The position numbers and the translations under genes are program-made. A model generated the notes under the pieces. The model searched no databases and was not told the origin of the DNA. It saw only the letters and a program-made list of their open reading frames with translations. Source: Desulfobacterales bacterium (GTDB taxonomy: Bacteria; Desulfobacterota; Desulfobacteria; Desulfobacterales; Desulfosalsimonadaceae). From it: a stretch of 9,574 bases of DNA. The stretch is taken from contig SLIE01000365.1 in NCBI GenBank assembly GCA_007135795.1, positions 1-9,574 of the forward strand. Reading direction: 5' to 3'. Positions 1 through 6,102 of this stretch are shown here, piece by piece. Position 1 is the stretch's first letter; the number at the start of each line of letters is the position of its first letter.

Positions 1-551
1 CCAAAATCGGTGAATCAGTCATGAAATCCCTCAGCAGCAACATCATTAATATCGCTTTCCCCCATATCAGCAAGTTGTCCAGCGAAATGGGGGAAAGCGT
101 TGCACTGGAGGTCCTGTCCGGAACCAGTGTCTACCTGGTACACCATGTTGAAGGCCAGAATCATATCCGTTTCTCATTTAAGCAGGGCGAAGAGGTCCCG
201 CTTCATGTGGCAGCCGGTGCCAAGACAATTCTTGCATTCTCCGACCCGTCCTTTGTAAGCAGCTGTCTGAAAACCAAACTCCATCGATATACCGATAAAA
301 CAATCACTTCCAAAAAAGCGCTGTTCCTGGAACTGGAAAAAATCCGTAACCGGGGCCTCGCCTTCGATCGGGGGGAACGCTATGAAGACACATATGCCAT
401 CGGAGCACCCATTTTCAATCCCGAGGGGGCTCCTTTAGCGGCTGTGGTGATGGCCGGGCCTGCTTTCAGGTTCACCACGTCCTTTCTTGCAGCTGCCGAG
501 GAGCCTTTGAAGAAAACCGCTGCAGCCATATCCAACGAGCTCTACTACTGA
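1..551 (+). CDS. IclR-family transcriptional regulator, C-terminal effector domain (5' end outside the window)
   Basis: This is a partial gene: the reading frame is open from base 3 with no stop before 551, so the real start and the N-terminal winged helix-turn-helix lie left of the window. An ATG at 21 is internal to the domain and is not a credible start. The visible part, about 182 residues, has the layout of the IclR effector-binding domain: PHISKLSSEMGESVALEVL, then VYLVHHVEG, then PLHVAAGAKTILAF (the conserved PLHxxAxGKxxLAF stretch), then TITSKKALFLELEKIRNRG, then IGAPIFNPEG and a closing segment ending ISNELYY. IclR proteins bind small metabolites through this domain and control nearby catabolic genes. 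The effector cannot be read from sequence. It converges on the CoA-transferase/GNAT gene, whose control region carries an inverted repeat that could be a target, but that link is inference. The family call is secure. Confidence 0.9.
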   Translation, partial: KIGESVMKSLSSNIINIAFPHISKLSSEMGESVALEVLSGTSVYLVHHVEGQNHIRFSFKQGEEVPLHVAAGAKTILAFSDPSFVSSCLKTKLHRYTDKTITSKKALFLELEKIRNRGLAFDRGERYEDTYAIGAPIFNPEGAPLAAVVMAGPAFRFTTSFLAAAEEPLKKTAAAISNELYY

Positions 552-596
552 TAATGTGGCATGAATGACCCAATTGGAAGTCGTGCATCAGATATG

Positions 597-617
597 ACGA
601 TCATCTGACATGATCGT
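597..617. terminator. Perfect inverted repeat between two convergent genes; possible weak bidirectional terminator
   Basis: ACGATCAT and ATGATCGT form a perfect 8-bp stem around the 5-base loop CTGAC. It lies 45 bases after the iclR stop and about 100 bases beyond the stop of the opposing CoA-transferase gene, where a shared terminator would be expected. The stem is only moderately GC-rich and no run of T follows on either strand, so intrinsic termination would be weak. A protein-binding palindrome is the alternative. Confidence 0.4.
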
Positions 618-715
618 TTAATACCTGTTAGCGCCCCTGTTTGAAAAGAATGGCACACGATCGCAGGCACATTTTACAAGATCTGCCGGCGTCATCCATG
701 CAAAGGCAGCAGCGT

Positions 716-2578
716 TCAGGCGTTGAAATCCATCACCACCTCAACCTCGTTCCCCTGAAGGTGATGCTTTGCGTCGGGGTAACGCTTTTTAAAGACATGA
801 AGCATCCCTTTGTTTTCGGGGAGGACCGTGGCGCAGAACCCTTTGAAACCATTATCCAGGGCTATTTTTTCCAACATTTCAAGCAAAGAACTCGCGATTC
901 CCAAACCGTGAAAGTCATCGTGAACAACAAAAGCGATCTCTGCGCGTTGATTGGTACATTCGCTGTAAGTACCTATGGCGACGATTTCCTTGTTCCCCTT
1001 TTTACGCACAACGCCGATAAGGGAAATGTTTTTCCGATAATCCAGGTTAGCCCAATGGCTCTGCGCCATTTTCCTGGAAAAGGTCTTTATATCAGAAAAA
1101 AACCGCAGGGCCACTGTCTCTTTTTTCAAGGAATAAAAAAAGTTTCGAAAAGCAATTTCGTCTGAGGGGAGCAGCGGTTGCATCGACATCACCTTTCCAT
1201 TCTTCAGGCGAACCCGGCTTTTGTACTTTTCGATAAAAATAAGATCCTTTGCCGGGGGAGGAAGCTGATCGGCAAAAATATAGCGGTTACGCTTTGCCAA
1301 AGCAATCAGACCTGCCCTGAAATCCGCATGGGCAATCTGCCCAAGTTCCACTACCCGCTGATAAATGCTTTTTCCCTGAAGCTGAGCAATACCGTATTCC
1401 GTCACCACAAAATTCACATCAGCACGCAGTGTTGCCAGGCCTGCCCCTTCAGCTAGCGTGGCCACAATTCTGGAAGCCGTTCCGTTTTTGGCAGTTGACG
1501 GTAAGGCAATAATGGACAATCCCCCCTTAGACAAGGCTGCACCGCGGATAAAATTGGTCTGATCGCCGGTTCCGCTGAAAAACATTCTGCCCACGGTGTC
1601 CGAGCATACCTGACCGGTCAAATCCACCTCGAGGGCTGAGCTGATGGAAATAAAATTGTCATTCTGACCGACAACGCTCGGGTTGTTTACGAAATCAGCG
1701 GTGCCGAAATAAAAGCTCGGATTCTTGTCGATATAGTCATATATGGCCCTGGATCCCATGCAAAATGTTGCAACCGCTCGATCCGGCATATAATTTTTAT
1801 TTCTGTTGGTGATGACCCCGTTTTTCAGCAAGGGAAGAAAGGCGTCCGTAATCATGTGGGTGTGAACGCCCAAGTCATTCTTGTTACCCAAAAAGGGCAA
1901 AATCGCATAAGGCAGTTGACCATAACCGACCTGAAGGGTACTGCCGTCATCCACCAGTTCAGAGACATAACGACTAATCCGCCTTGCAGTTTCCGGATCC
2001 TGCGCCTCGGGACCATGCTCCACGAGTTCTTCGTCACAAAAAACCAGAAAATCAATATCCCTTACATGGATGAAACCATCCCCATAAGTTCTGGGCATCC
2101 GCTGATTTACCTGTGCGATGACCAGTTTGGCGCTTCGAACAGCTTCGCGGGTCACATCCACTGATATTCCAAGGCTCGCAAAGCCGAACTGATCTGGTGG
2201 GCTAACCTGGATCAAGGCAACATCCAGGCCGATTTGGTTGCTCTGAAAAAATTTTGGAATCTCGGATAAATAAGCAGGAATATAATCAATTTTCCCTTCG
2301 AAGGCAGCATTTTGCATCGGAATGCTGACAAAAAAAAGCTTCAGCGCAAAGCGTTCCAGAAAACTATCGTCCTTCAAGTACTGGTCCAACGTAAAGGAAA
2401 GCATCTGAAAAACCATGATATCTTGAATGTTTTCATCTCTGATCATGGCATGAATAAGATGTTGCGGCTCCCCGCATGCTGAACCGATAAAAACCCGGCT
2501 GCCATTTTTTATATTGGCGACTGCCTCATCAACCGATACAATTTGTTCAGGCCGGCAACAATCCATGTAATCCAGCAT
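716..2578 (-). CDS. Acetyl-CoA hydrolase/CoA-transferase family protein fused to a C-terminal GNAT N-acetyltransferase domain
   Basis: Residue numbers count from this ATG. Residues about 10-455 match the acetyl-CoA hydrolase/4-hydroxybutyrate CoA-transferase family: GSACGEPQHL (32-41), QVGYGQLPYAI (216-226), ALEVDLTGQV (315-324, with a Glu that is the plausible acyl-CoA-forming residue) and FVVTEYGIAQLQGKS (390-404). Residues about 465-615 form a GNAT domain, with the acetyl-CoA-binding segment DDFHGLGIASSLLEML (554-569) and the closing PENKGMLHVFKK region. Such enzymes move CoA between short-chain acids or hydrolyse acyl-CoA. The GNAT part would acetylate an amine from acetyl-CoA, with unknown target. 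No signal peptide or membrane segment is seen, so it should be cytoplasmic. The frame stays open up to a TTG at 2608, but the ATG at 2578 is preferred because AAGGAGA (2588-2594) sits upstream of it. The true substrate is unknown. Confidence 0.88.
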   Translation of the reverse strand: MLDYMDCCRPEQIVSVDEAVANIKNGSRVFIGSACGEPQHLIHAMIRDENIQDIMVFQMLSFTLDQYLKDDSFLERFALKLFFVSIPMQNAAFEGKIDYIPAYLSEIPKFFQSNQIGLDVALIQVSPPDQFGFASLGISVDVTREAVRSAKLVIAQVNQRMPRTYGDGFIHVRDIDFLVFCDEELVEHGPEAQDPETARRISRYVSELVDDGSTLQVGYGQLPYAILPFLGNKNDLGVHTHMITDAFLPLLKNGVITNRNKNYMPDRAVATFCMGSRAIYDYIDKNPSFYFGTADFVNNPSVVGQNDNFISISSALEVDLTGQVCSDTVGRMFFSGTGDQTNFIRGAALSKGGLSIIALPSTAKNGTASRIVATLAEGAGLATLRADVNFVVTEYGIAQLQGKSIYQRVVELGQIAHADFRAGLIALAKRNRYIFADQLPPPAKDLIFIEKYKSRVRLKNGKVMSMQPLLPSDEIAFRNFFYSLKKETVALRFFSDIKTFSRKMAQSHWANLDYRKNISLIGVVRKKGNKEIVAIGTYSECTNQRAEIAFVVHDDFHGLGIASSLLEMLEKIALDNGFKGFCATVLPENKGMLHVFKKRYPDAKHHLQGNEVEVVMDFNA

Positions 2579-2587
2579 ATAGCTTGA

Positions 2588-2594
2588 TCTCCTT
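2588..2594 (-). promoter_or_regulatory. Ribosome binding site that fixes the CoA-transferase/GNAT start
   Basis: On the - strand this reads AAGGAGA, with its core about 10 bases before the ATG at 2578. A longer frame from a TTG at 2608 would put this site inside the coding region and has no comparable site of its own. Confidence 0.7.
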
Positions 2595-2615
2595 GTGTAA
2601 TAGCTCAATTTACAC
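2595..2615. promoter_or_regulatory. Inverted repeat GTGTAA-N9-TTACAC in the leader of the CoA-transferase/GNAT gene (candidate operator)
   Basis: Perfect 6-base arms separated by 9 bases lie directly next to the ribosome binding site and downstream of the presumed promoter. This position suits repression. The convergent IclR-family protein is a candidate binder, but nothing in the sequence proves it. Six-base arms in AT-rich DNA can arise by chance. Confidence 0.35.
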
Positions 2616-2630
2616 TACTGTTATATTTCA

Positions 2631-2660
2631 TATATAGTATGCAACTCTGTCGAAAAACAA
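2631..2660 (-). promoter_or_regulatory. Candidate sigma70-type promoter for the CoA-transferase/GNAT gene
   Basis: On the - strand, TTGTTT (2660-2655) and TATATA (2636-2631) are spaced by 18 bases, giving a leader of roughly 45 bases before the ATG at 2578. The -35 match is only partial and the region is AT-rich, so the assignment is tentative. Confidence 0.35.
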
Positions 2661-2784
2661 CAGAAACTTATCCTGCGCCTGAGTGAAAAATCCTGATAAC
2701 AGAGAAAGTTACAGCCGATAGAACAACGAACCAGGACGAAGAAAAGTAAAAGACGAATCATTTGGGCTCCCGGCAAATAACGGT

Positions 2785-2858
2785 AATGCCTGGCTGGGGC
2801 ATTGATCTGCGTCTCAGATTATGCTGAGACGTGTCGATTGATTCAAGAGAATTGAATC
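2785..2858. repeat. Three consecutive perfect stem-loops (possible structured RNA or operator cluster)
   Basis: Within 74 bases there are three different perfect inverted repeats. AATGCC/GGCATT has a 7-base loop (2785-2803). CGTCTCAG/CTGAGACG has a 6-base loop (2810-2831). GATTCAA/TTGAATC has a 5-base loop (2840-2858). None is followed by a T run, so they are not ordinary intrinsic terminators. The arms differ in sequence, so this is not a set of copies of one binding site. A small RNA or leader element is possible, but no clear promoter was found just upstream on either strand. Confidence 0.5.
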
Positions 2859-3030
2859 CCGTCATTGGCGTTGCGCGTTTCGACCTTATTTCTTGCCCGG
2901 CCGCACTGCCCTTTGCCTTTTTCTGTATTTTTCCTTGTGTTCAGTATACTATAGCATTACACCCATGGGGCTTGACAAAGTTTTCGTTCACGCCGTCGCA
3001 AATACGAAGATATGGTTCAGAATTATATAT

Positions 3031-3060
3031 TTGACAATTCCCACCAAAACGAGCTAATAT
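3031..3060 (+). promoter_or_regulatory. Sigma70-type promoter for usp
   Basis: TTGACA (3031-3036, perfect -35) and TAATAT (3055-3060) are separated by 18 bases in AT-rich DNA. The transcript would start near 3067 and give a leader of about 150 bases ahead of usp. It is the best-matching promoter in this intergenic region. Confidence 0.55.
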
Positions 3061-3151
3061 TTGAAAATTATTATTAGCAAAAAGGAACCTTTCCGTCCGG
3101 CGTAAAGCTGTAATTCGAACCTCAGAAAACAGGTCCGTTCAGAAAGTCAGA

Positions 3152-3165
3152 GCCAAAATTTTGGC
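3152..3165. promoter_or_regulatory. Perfect 14-base palindrome GCCAAAATTTTGGC in the usp leader
   Basis: The palindrome has no central spacer and lies 53 bases before the usp start, about 90 bases downstream of the candidate -10 element. A spacer-free palindrome cannot form a normal hairpin loop, so a dimeric DNA-binding protein is more likely than an RNA signal. The regulator is unknown. Confidence 0.4.
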
Positions 3166-3218
3166 ACCGAAAGACACCCGTAAGAATAACAAATTAATAT
3201 TATTAAAAGAGGTTCTGT

Positions 3219-3743
3219 ATGTTAAAACCCATTTCTAACATTTTGTTTGCCACTAATCTTTCCAAAAATTGTGCCGAGGCTTTTGACGTTGTTGCATCCA
3301 TGGCTGTCCGCTACCGTGCCACGATCATATTGCTCCATGTGACAGAGAAAATGCCGGACTCCATTGAAGGTCGACTCAAAGGGATGTTCGGGGAGAGTAA
3401 ATGGCAAGAAATTTCTCAATCTCATGCAACATCCGCTCGTCAGATTCTGATTGGAAAAAGATCATCCAGCAAACTGATTCAGACTGCCCTTGAACAATTC
3501 TGCGCCGATTCCGGCATTGACCATACAGAATGCGGTTATGTCTCAAGAGAGGTCGTTATTCGCGACGGTGAAGTCGTTCATGAAATAATCGAACAGGCAA
3601 CGAGTTACAACTGCGATCTCATTATTATGGCAGCACGGCAAGGATTTCTTAGCAAACATACCAGCATTGGTCCCACCATCAAAAGCGTTTTGAGAAATTC
3701 CAGGGTTCCGGTCTTAATCGTGCCCCCTGTGATCAAGGAATAA
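3219..3743 (+). CDS. Universal stress protein (UspA superfamily) with a degenerate nucleotide-binding motif
   Basis: The 174-residue protein has one Usp domain. It opens with the beta strand ISNILFATNLSKNCAEAF (5-22), has a second core strand ATIILLHVTEK (34-44), and closes with CDLIIMAARQGFLSKHTSIG (132-151) and VPVLIVPP (163-170). ATP-binding Usp proteins carry G-x2-G-x9-G-S/T here. This protein has Ala138, Gln141, Gly151 and Pro152, so only the last glycine is kept, which suggests a UspA-like form that does not bind ATP in the usual way. It is slightly longer than the usual 140-160 residues, with extra residues in the middle helical section. AGAGG precedes the ATG by about 6 bases. A promoter and a palindrome lie upstream. 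It appears to be a single-gene unit. Its role is presumably in stress or starvation, with no specific partner evident. Confidence 0.85.
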   Translation: MLKPISNILFATNLSKNCAEAFDVVASMAVRYRATIILLHVTEKMPDSIEGRLKGMFGESKWQEISQSHATSARQILIGKRSSSKLIQTALEQFCADSGIDHTECGYVSREVVIRDGEVVHEIIEQATSYNCDLIIMAARQGFLSKHTSIGPTIKSVLRNSRVPVLIVPPVIKE

Positions 3744-3824
3744 CACCCCAACTGTCATCATAACAAACATATGAAGTGTCATCCAAGAGTAGAATGATAA
3801 TTTGTCAAGTTCAGATTGGCAAAC

Positions 3825-3843
3825 ATTTTAAGAGATCTAAAAT
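3825..3843 (+). terminator. Weak AT-rich hairpin after usp
   Basis: ATTTTA and TAAAAT form a 6-bp stem around the 7-base loop AGAGATC, followed by TTTG. It lies about 80 bases after the usp stop. The stem is entirely A-T, so it would be a poor terminator. No better candidate was found between usp and mobB. Confidence 0.2.
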
Positions 3844-3927
3844 TTTGAATTCAGCCATTAAGATATTGCCTGACGCTTGAATTCCATAGATTAGCGCCGT
3901 CTTGGGTAGACAGCAAGGAAACAAACC

Positions 3928-4434
3928 ATGAAGCCGACCATGATATCCATTGTCAGCAAGAAGAATTCCGGAAAAACAACACTACTGGAGAAACTGATCC
4001 CCGAACTAAAAAACAGAGGGTACCGAATAGGGACTATCAAACATGACACTCACGGTTTCAGCATCGACCATGAAGGCAAGGATACCTACCGCCACAAGGC
4101 AGCCGGGGCTGAAACCGTGGTTATATCCTGTCCATGGCTGATTTCGGTCATTAAGGATGTAGATCAGGAAAAAAGTCTTGATCAACTTTCGGAAAATTAT
4201 CTCCAGGATATGGATCTCATTTTAACGGAAGGATACAAACTGGGCGGCAAACCCCAGATAGAAGTTTACCGCAGCACGGCCCATGATTCACCGCTCCACG
4301 TCAAAGGGGGCAAAAACACTCTGGTTGCCATGGTCTCCGACATTAACGTGGATATGGGGGTTCCTTGCTTTGACATCAATGATATACGGGGCCTGGCTGA
4401 TTTTATCGAAAAGACATTCATTAAAAAATCATGA
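3928..4434 (+). CDS. mobB: Molybdopterin-guanine dinucleotide biosynthesis protein MobB (P-loop GTPase)
   Basis: MobB is a small GTP-binding protein that assists MobA in attaching GMP to molybdopterin. It is not strictly required in E. coli. The 168 residues match the family length and order: the P-loop region VSKKNSGKTTLLEKLIPEL (9-27), GTIKHDTHGFSIDHEGKD (35-52), YRHKAAGAETVVIS (54-67), and the late motif LILTEGYK (97-104) followed by PQIEVYR (109-115). The first glycine usual in the Walker A motif is replaced by Ser10, while the Gly-Lys-Thr core is intact. The start is supported by AAGGAA nine bases ahead of the ATG. The gene stands alone on the + strand and ends 11 bases from the end of mobA on the opposite strand, so it is outside the main cofactor operon and needs its own promoter, which is not clear in the preceding 184 bases. 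Confidence 0.9.
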   Translation: MKPTMISIVSKKNSGKTTLLEKLIPELKNRGYRIGTIKHDTHGFSIDHEGKDTYRHKAAGAETVVISCPWLISVIKDVDQEKSLDQLSENYLQDMDLILTEGYKLGGKPQIEVYRSTAHDSPLHVKGGKNTLVAMVSDINVDMGVPCFDINDIRGLADFIEKTFIKKS

Positions 4435-4445
4435 TAGGCCGGATA

Positions 4446-5075
4446 TCAAACGGGCTTTGTGAAATCAAGTGAAGCCTGGTAAGCTTCCGGCGTATTTACG
4501 TTAAAAAAAGAATGCAGATCGGGATCCACCTTTTTCAGTTTCTCCGGGGGGATCGTCTTCAGATTAACCTTGTCGAAAAAATTGACAATTTTGAAATCAT
4601 CCGTGTTCAATTGTGCCTCGATATACGGCAGGCAGCGTTTTGAGTAAATCGCGCACAGCGGCTCATAATACGTGTCGAAGGAAGAGACAATTACGTCCGA
4701 GGTGGGCTCGATCTCATCAATGAGGAGACGAACGACTGCGGGCGCAAGAAAAGGTGTGTCGCAACCCACAATAAAAGCAAAAAACGCCTCAGAGTAAGTA
4801 ATACCGGCATGAACGCCGGTCAAAGATGACCGCTTGTCATATATATCGGTTACAACTTTGACTTTATTGGGAAGATCCTTGTAATTTGAAGGTTGGCGTG
4901 TTACCAGCAGTATCTCATCAAAAACCTCCCCAAGCGTACTTAAAAGCCTGTCAAGAATCGTTTGCCCGCCCACTTCAAGGAAGGCTTTATTACGGCCCTC
5001 CATGCGAGAGTTGAGCCCCCCGGCTAAAATGATGGCGCTGCAGGTTGGCTGATCCGTAAACTCCTGCAATTTCAT
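4446..5075 (-). CDS. mobA: Molybdenum cofactor guanylyltransferase MobA
   Basis: MobA transfers GMP from GTP to Mo-molybdopterin, producing the guanine dinucleotide cofactor of DMSO-reductase-family enzymes such as formate dehydrogenase. The 209-residue protein has the nucleotidyltransferase start AIILAGGLNSRMEGRNKAFL (14-33, with Lys30), SSLTGVHAGI (83-92), the metal-binding FIVGCDTPFL (101-110, Asp106), and the C-terminal FFNVNTPE (190-197) typical of MobA. The loop reads LAGGLNSRMEG instead of the common LAGGxSSRMG, a modest variation. It is the last gene of the - strand operon. Its ATG shares one base with the moaA stop (TAATG) and the last codons of moaA supply a GGAGGA sequence, so translation is probably coupled. 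A related MobA-like cytidylyltransferase is possible, but the adjacent mobB and moaA favour MobA. Confidence 0.88.
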   Translation of the reverse strand: MKLQEFTDQPTCSAIILAGGLNSRMEGRNKAFLEVGGQTILDRLLSTLGEVFDEILLVTRQPSNYKDLPNKVKVVTDIYDKRSSLTGVHAGITYSEAFFAFIVGCDTPFLAPAVVRLLIDEIEPTSDVIVSSFDTYYEPLCAIYSKRCLPYIEAQLNTDDFKIVNFFDKVNLKTIPPEKLKKVDPDLHSFFNVNTPEAYQASLDFTKPV

Positions 5076-5083
5076 TATCCTCC
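5073..5083 (-). promoter_or_regulatory. Stop-start overlap with internal ribosome binding site coupling moaA and mobA
   Basis: On the - strand the junction reads GGAGGATAATG. The last two glycine codons of moaA form the Shine-Dalgarno sequence and the TAA stop shares its final A with the mobA ATG. The spacing of about 3 bases is short, which fits termination-reinitiation rather than independent loading. Confidence 0.65.
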
Positions 5084-6076
5084 GATACTGACCATGCTGC
5101 TTTGTAAAGATCGTCCGCTTGTGAAGCTGAGTTGGTGTTCCTTTCTCTTTTTTGCGAGCGTCTCTAAAATAAGGGCTTCAATACCTTTATTAGTTATCCC
5201 TTCCCGTATCGGTTCAATCACATTGACCTGGTCATCCGACAAAAGGCATGGCCTCAAATGCCCGGCCGCAGTAAGACGGAGTCGATTACAGGAAGAGCAG
5301 AAATGTGAACTCATTGATCCGATAAAGCCCACTTCACCTTTTCCGTGTGCAATGTGGTATCGCAATGCCGGCCCGTCAGCGGCTTTACCAGCAACCGGTA
5401 TCAATTCAACCAGTTGGCGAATTTTTGCTTCAACTTCAGAAACGGGCAAAAACGATGCATGGGCCGCCAATGGATCTGTCCCGATGGGCATATATTCAAT
5501 AAAACGAATGTGAAACGGGAACCTGATGGCAAGGCTGGCCATGTTTTCGATTTCATCGTCGTTGAAGCCCTTCATCACCACCATGTTAATCTTGATCGGC
5601 GCAAACCCCCATTCTGATGCGCTCATAATCCCTTTCCAAACCTCTGGAAACAGGTCGGCGCCGGTGAGCCACTTGAACTTCTTTCTCTCTAACGTATCGA
5701 GACTGATATTGATGCGGGTCAGCCCTGCTTCCTTCAGCTGCCTGGCATGATCTGCAACCATGGTGCCGTTGCTGGTCATCGATATATCGGTAATATCCGG
5801 CAAGTCGCCTAAACGCTTGATGAAATCGATAATGCCACGCCGGCAGAGAGGCTCACCACCAGTCAAACGTACTTTTGTGATACCGAGCGCTACACCAGCC
5901 TCCACGACACGATACATCTCCTCAAGCGTGAGAAGCTCATTCTTCTTGATCTGTTTCGGTATAAGCGGTGCACAATAACGGCACCTGAGATTACAGCGAT
6001 CAGTCATCGATATTCGCAAATAATTGACACGCCGCTGAAAGGAATCCAGAAGATTATTTGAAATGGAACTGTTCAT
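5075..6076 (-). CDS. moaA: GTP 3',8-cyclase MoaA (radical SAM enzyme)
   Basis: MoaA uses S-adenosylmethionine and two [4Fe-4S] clusters to convert GTP to 3',8-cyclo-GTP, the first step of molybdopterin synthesis, which MoaC then processes. The 333 residues contain every hallmark. The radical SAM motif is TDRCNLRCRYCAP, with Cys28, Cys32 and Cys35. RLTGGEPLCRRG (70-81) is the SAM-binding segment. TSNGTMV and INISLDTL (122-129) follow. The C-terminal cluster is FCSSCNRLRLTAAGHLRPCL, with Cys260, Cys263 and Cys277. The protein ends in the paired glycines (Gly332, Gly333) needed for catalysis in the family. The ATG is supported by GGAGA about 8 bases upstream. It lies 26 bases after moeA and overlaps mobA by one base. 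moaC, the partner enzyme, is absent from the window. Confidence 0.96.
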   Translation of the reverse strand: MNSSISNNLLDSFQRRVNYLRISMTDRCNLRCRYCAPLIPKQIKKNELLTLEEMYRVVEAGVALGITKVRLTGGEPLCRRGIIDFIKRLGDLPDITDISMTSNGTMVADHARQLKEAGLTRINISLDTLERKKFKWLTGADLFPEVWKGIMSASEWGFAPIKINMVVMKGFNDDEIENMASLAIRFPFHIRFIEYMPIGTDPLAAHASFLPVSEVEAKIRQLVELIPVAGKAADGPALRYHIAHGKGEVGFIGSMSSHFCSSCNRLRLTAAGHLRPCLLSDDQVNVIEPIREGITNKGIEALILETLAKKRKEHQLSFTSGRSLQSSMVSIGG

Positions 6077-6102
6077 TTATGATCTCCAAGCCAATTGTTC
6101 AG

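Larger units (their letters stand above)
2579..3218. other. Long divergent intergenic region between the CoA-transferase/GNAT gene and usp
   Basis: About 640 bases lie between two divergent starts and no convincing gene was found. It contains the - strand promoter and operator candidates near 2595-2660, three consecutive stem-loops at 2785-2858, a pyrimidine-rich stretch around 2910-2940, a + strand promoter at 3031-3060 and a perfect palindrome at 3152-3165. A 67-codon GTG-initiated frame at 2831-3034 was examined and rejected: it begins at the foot of a hairpin, matches no recognised protein and runs into promoter DNA. Confidence 0.6.

Noticed and set aside
641..1456. Open frames on the + strand opposite the CoA-transferase/GNAT gene
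   Set aside because: They lie entirely antisense to a gene with clear family motifs, and their translations match nothing recognisable.
2972..3003. Second TTGACA upstream of usp
   Set aside because: No acceptable -10 sequence lies 15-19 bases downstream. The copy at 3031 fits much better.
2831..3034. 67-codon GTG-initiated frame in the long intergenic region
   Set aside because: It starts at the foot of a hairpin, has no ribosome binding site or recognisable protein motif, and ends inside the usp promoter.
3105..3125. GGTTCGAATTAC on the - strand, resembling a tRNA T-loop
   Set aside because: The flanking bases do not pair into a T-arm and no D-arm, anticodon arm or acceptor stem can be drawn around it.
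3162..3178. TGGCAC, the -24 half of a sigma54 promoter
   Set aside because: The matching -12 TTGC element is missing at the required spacing.
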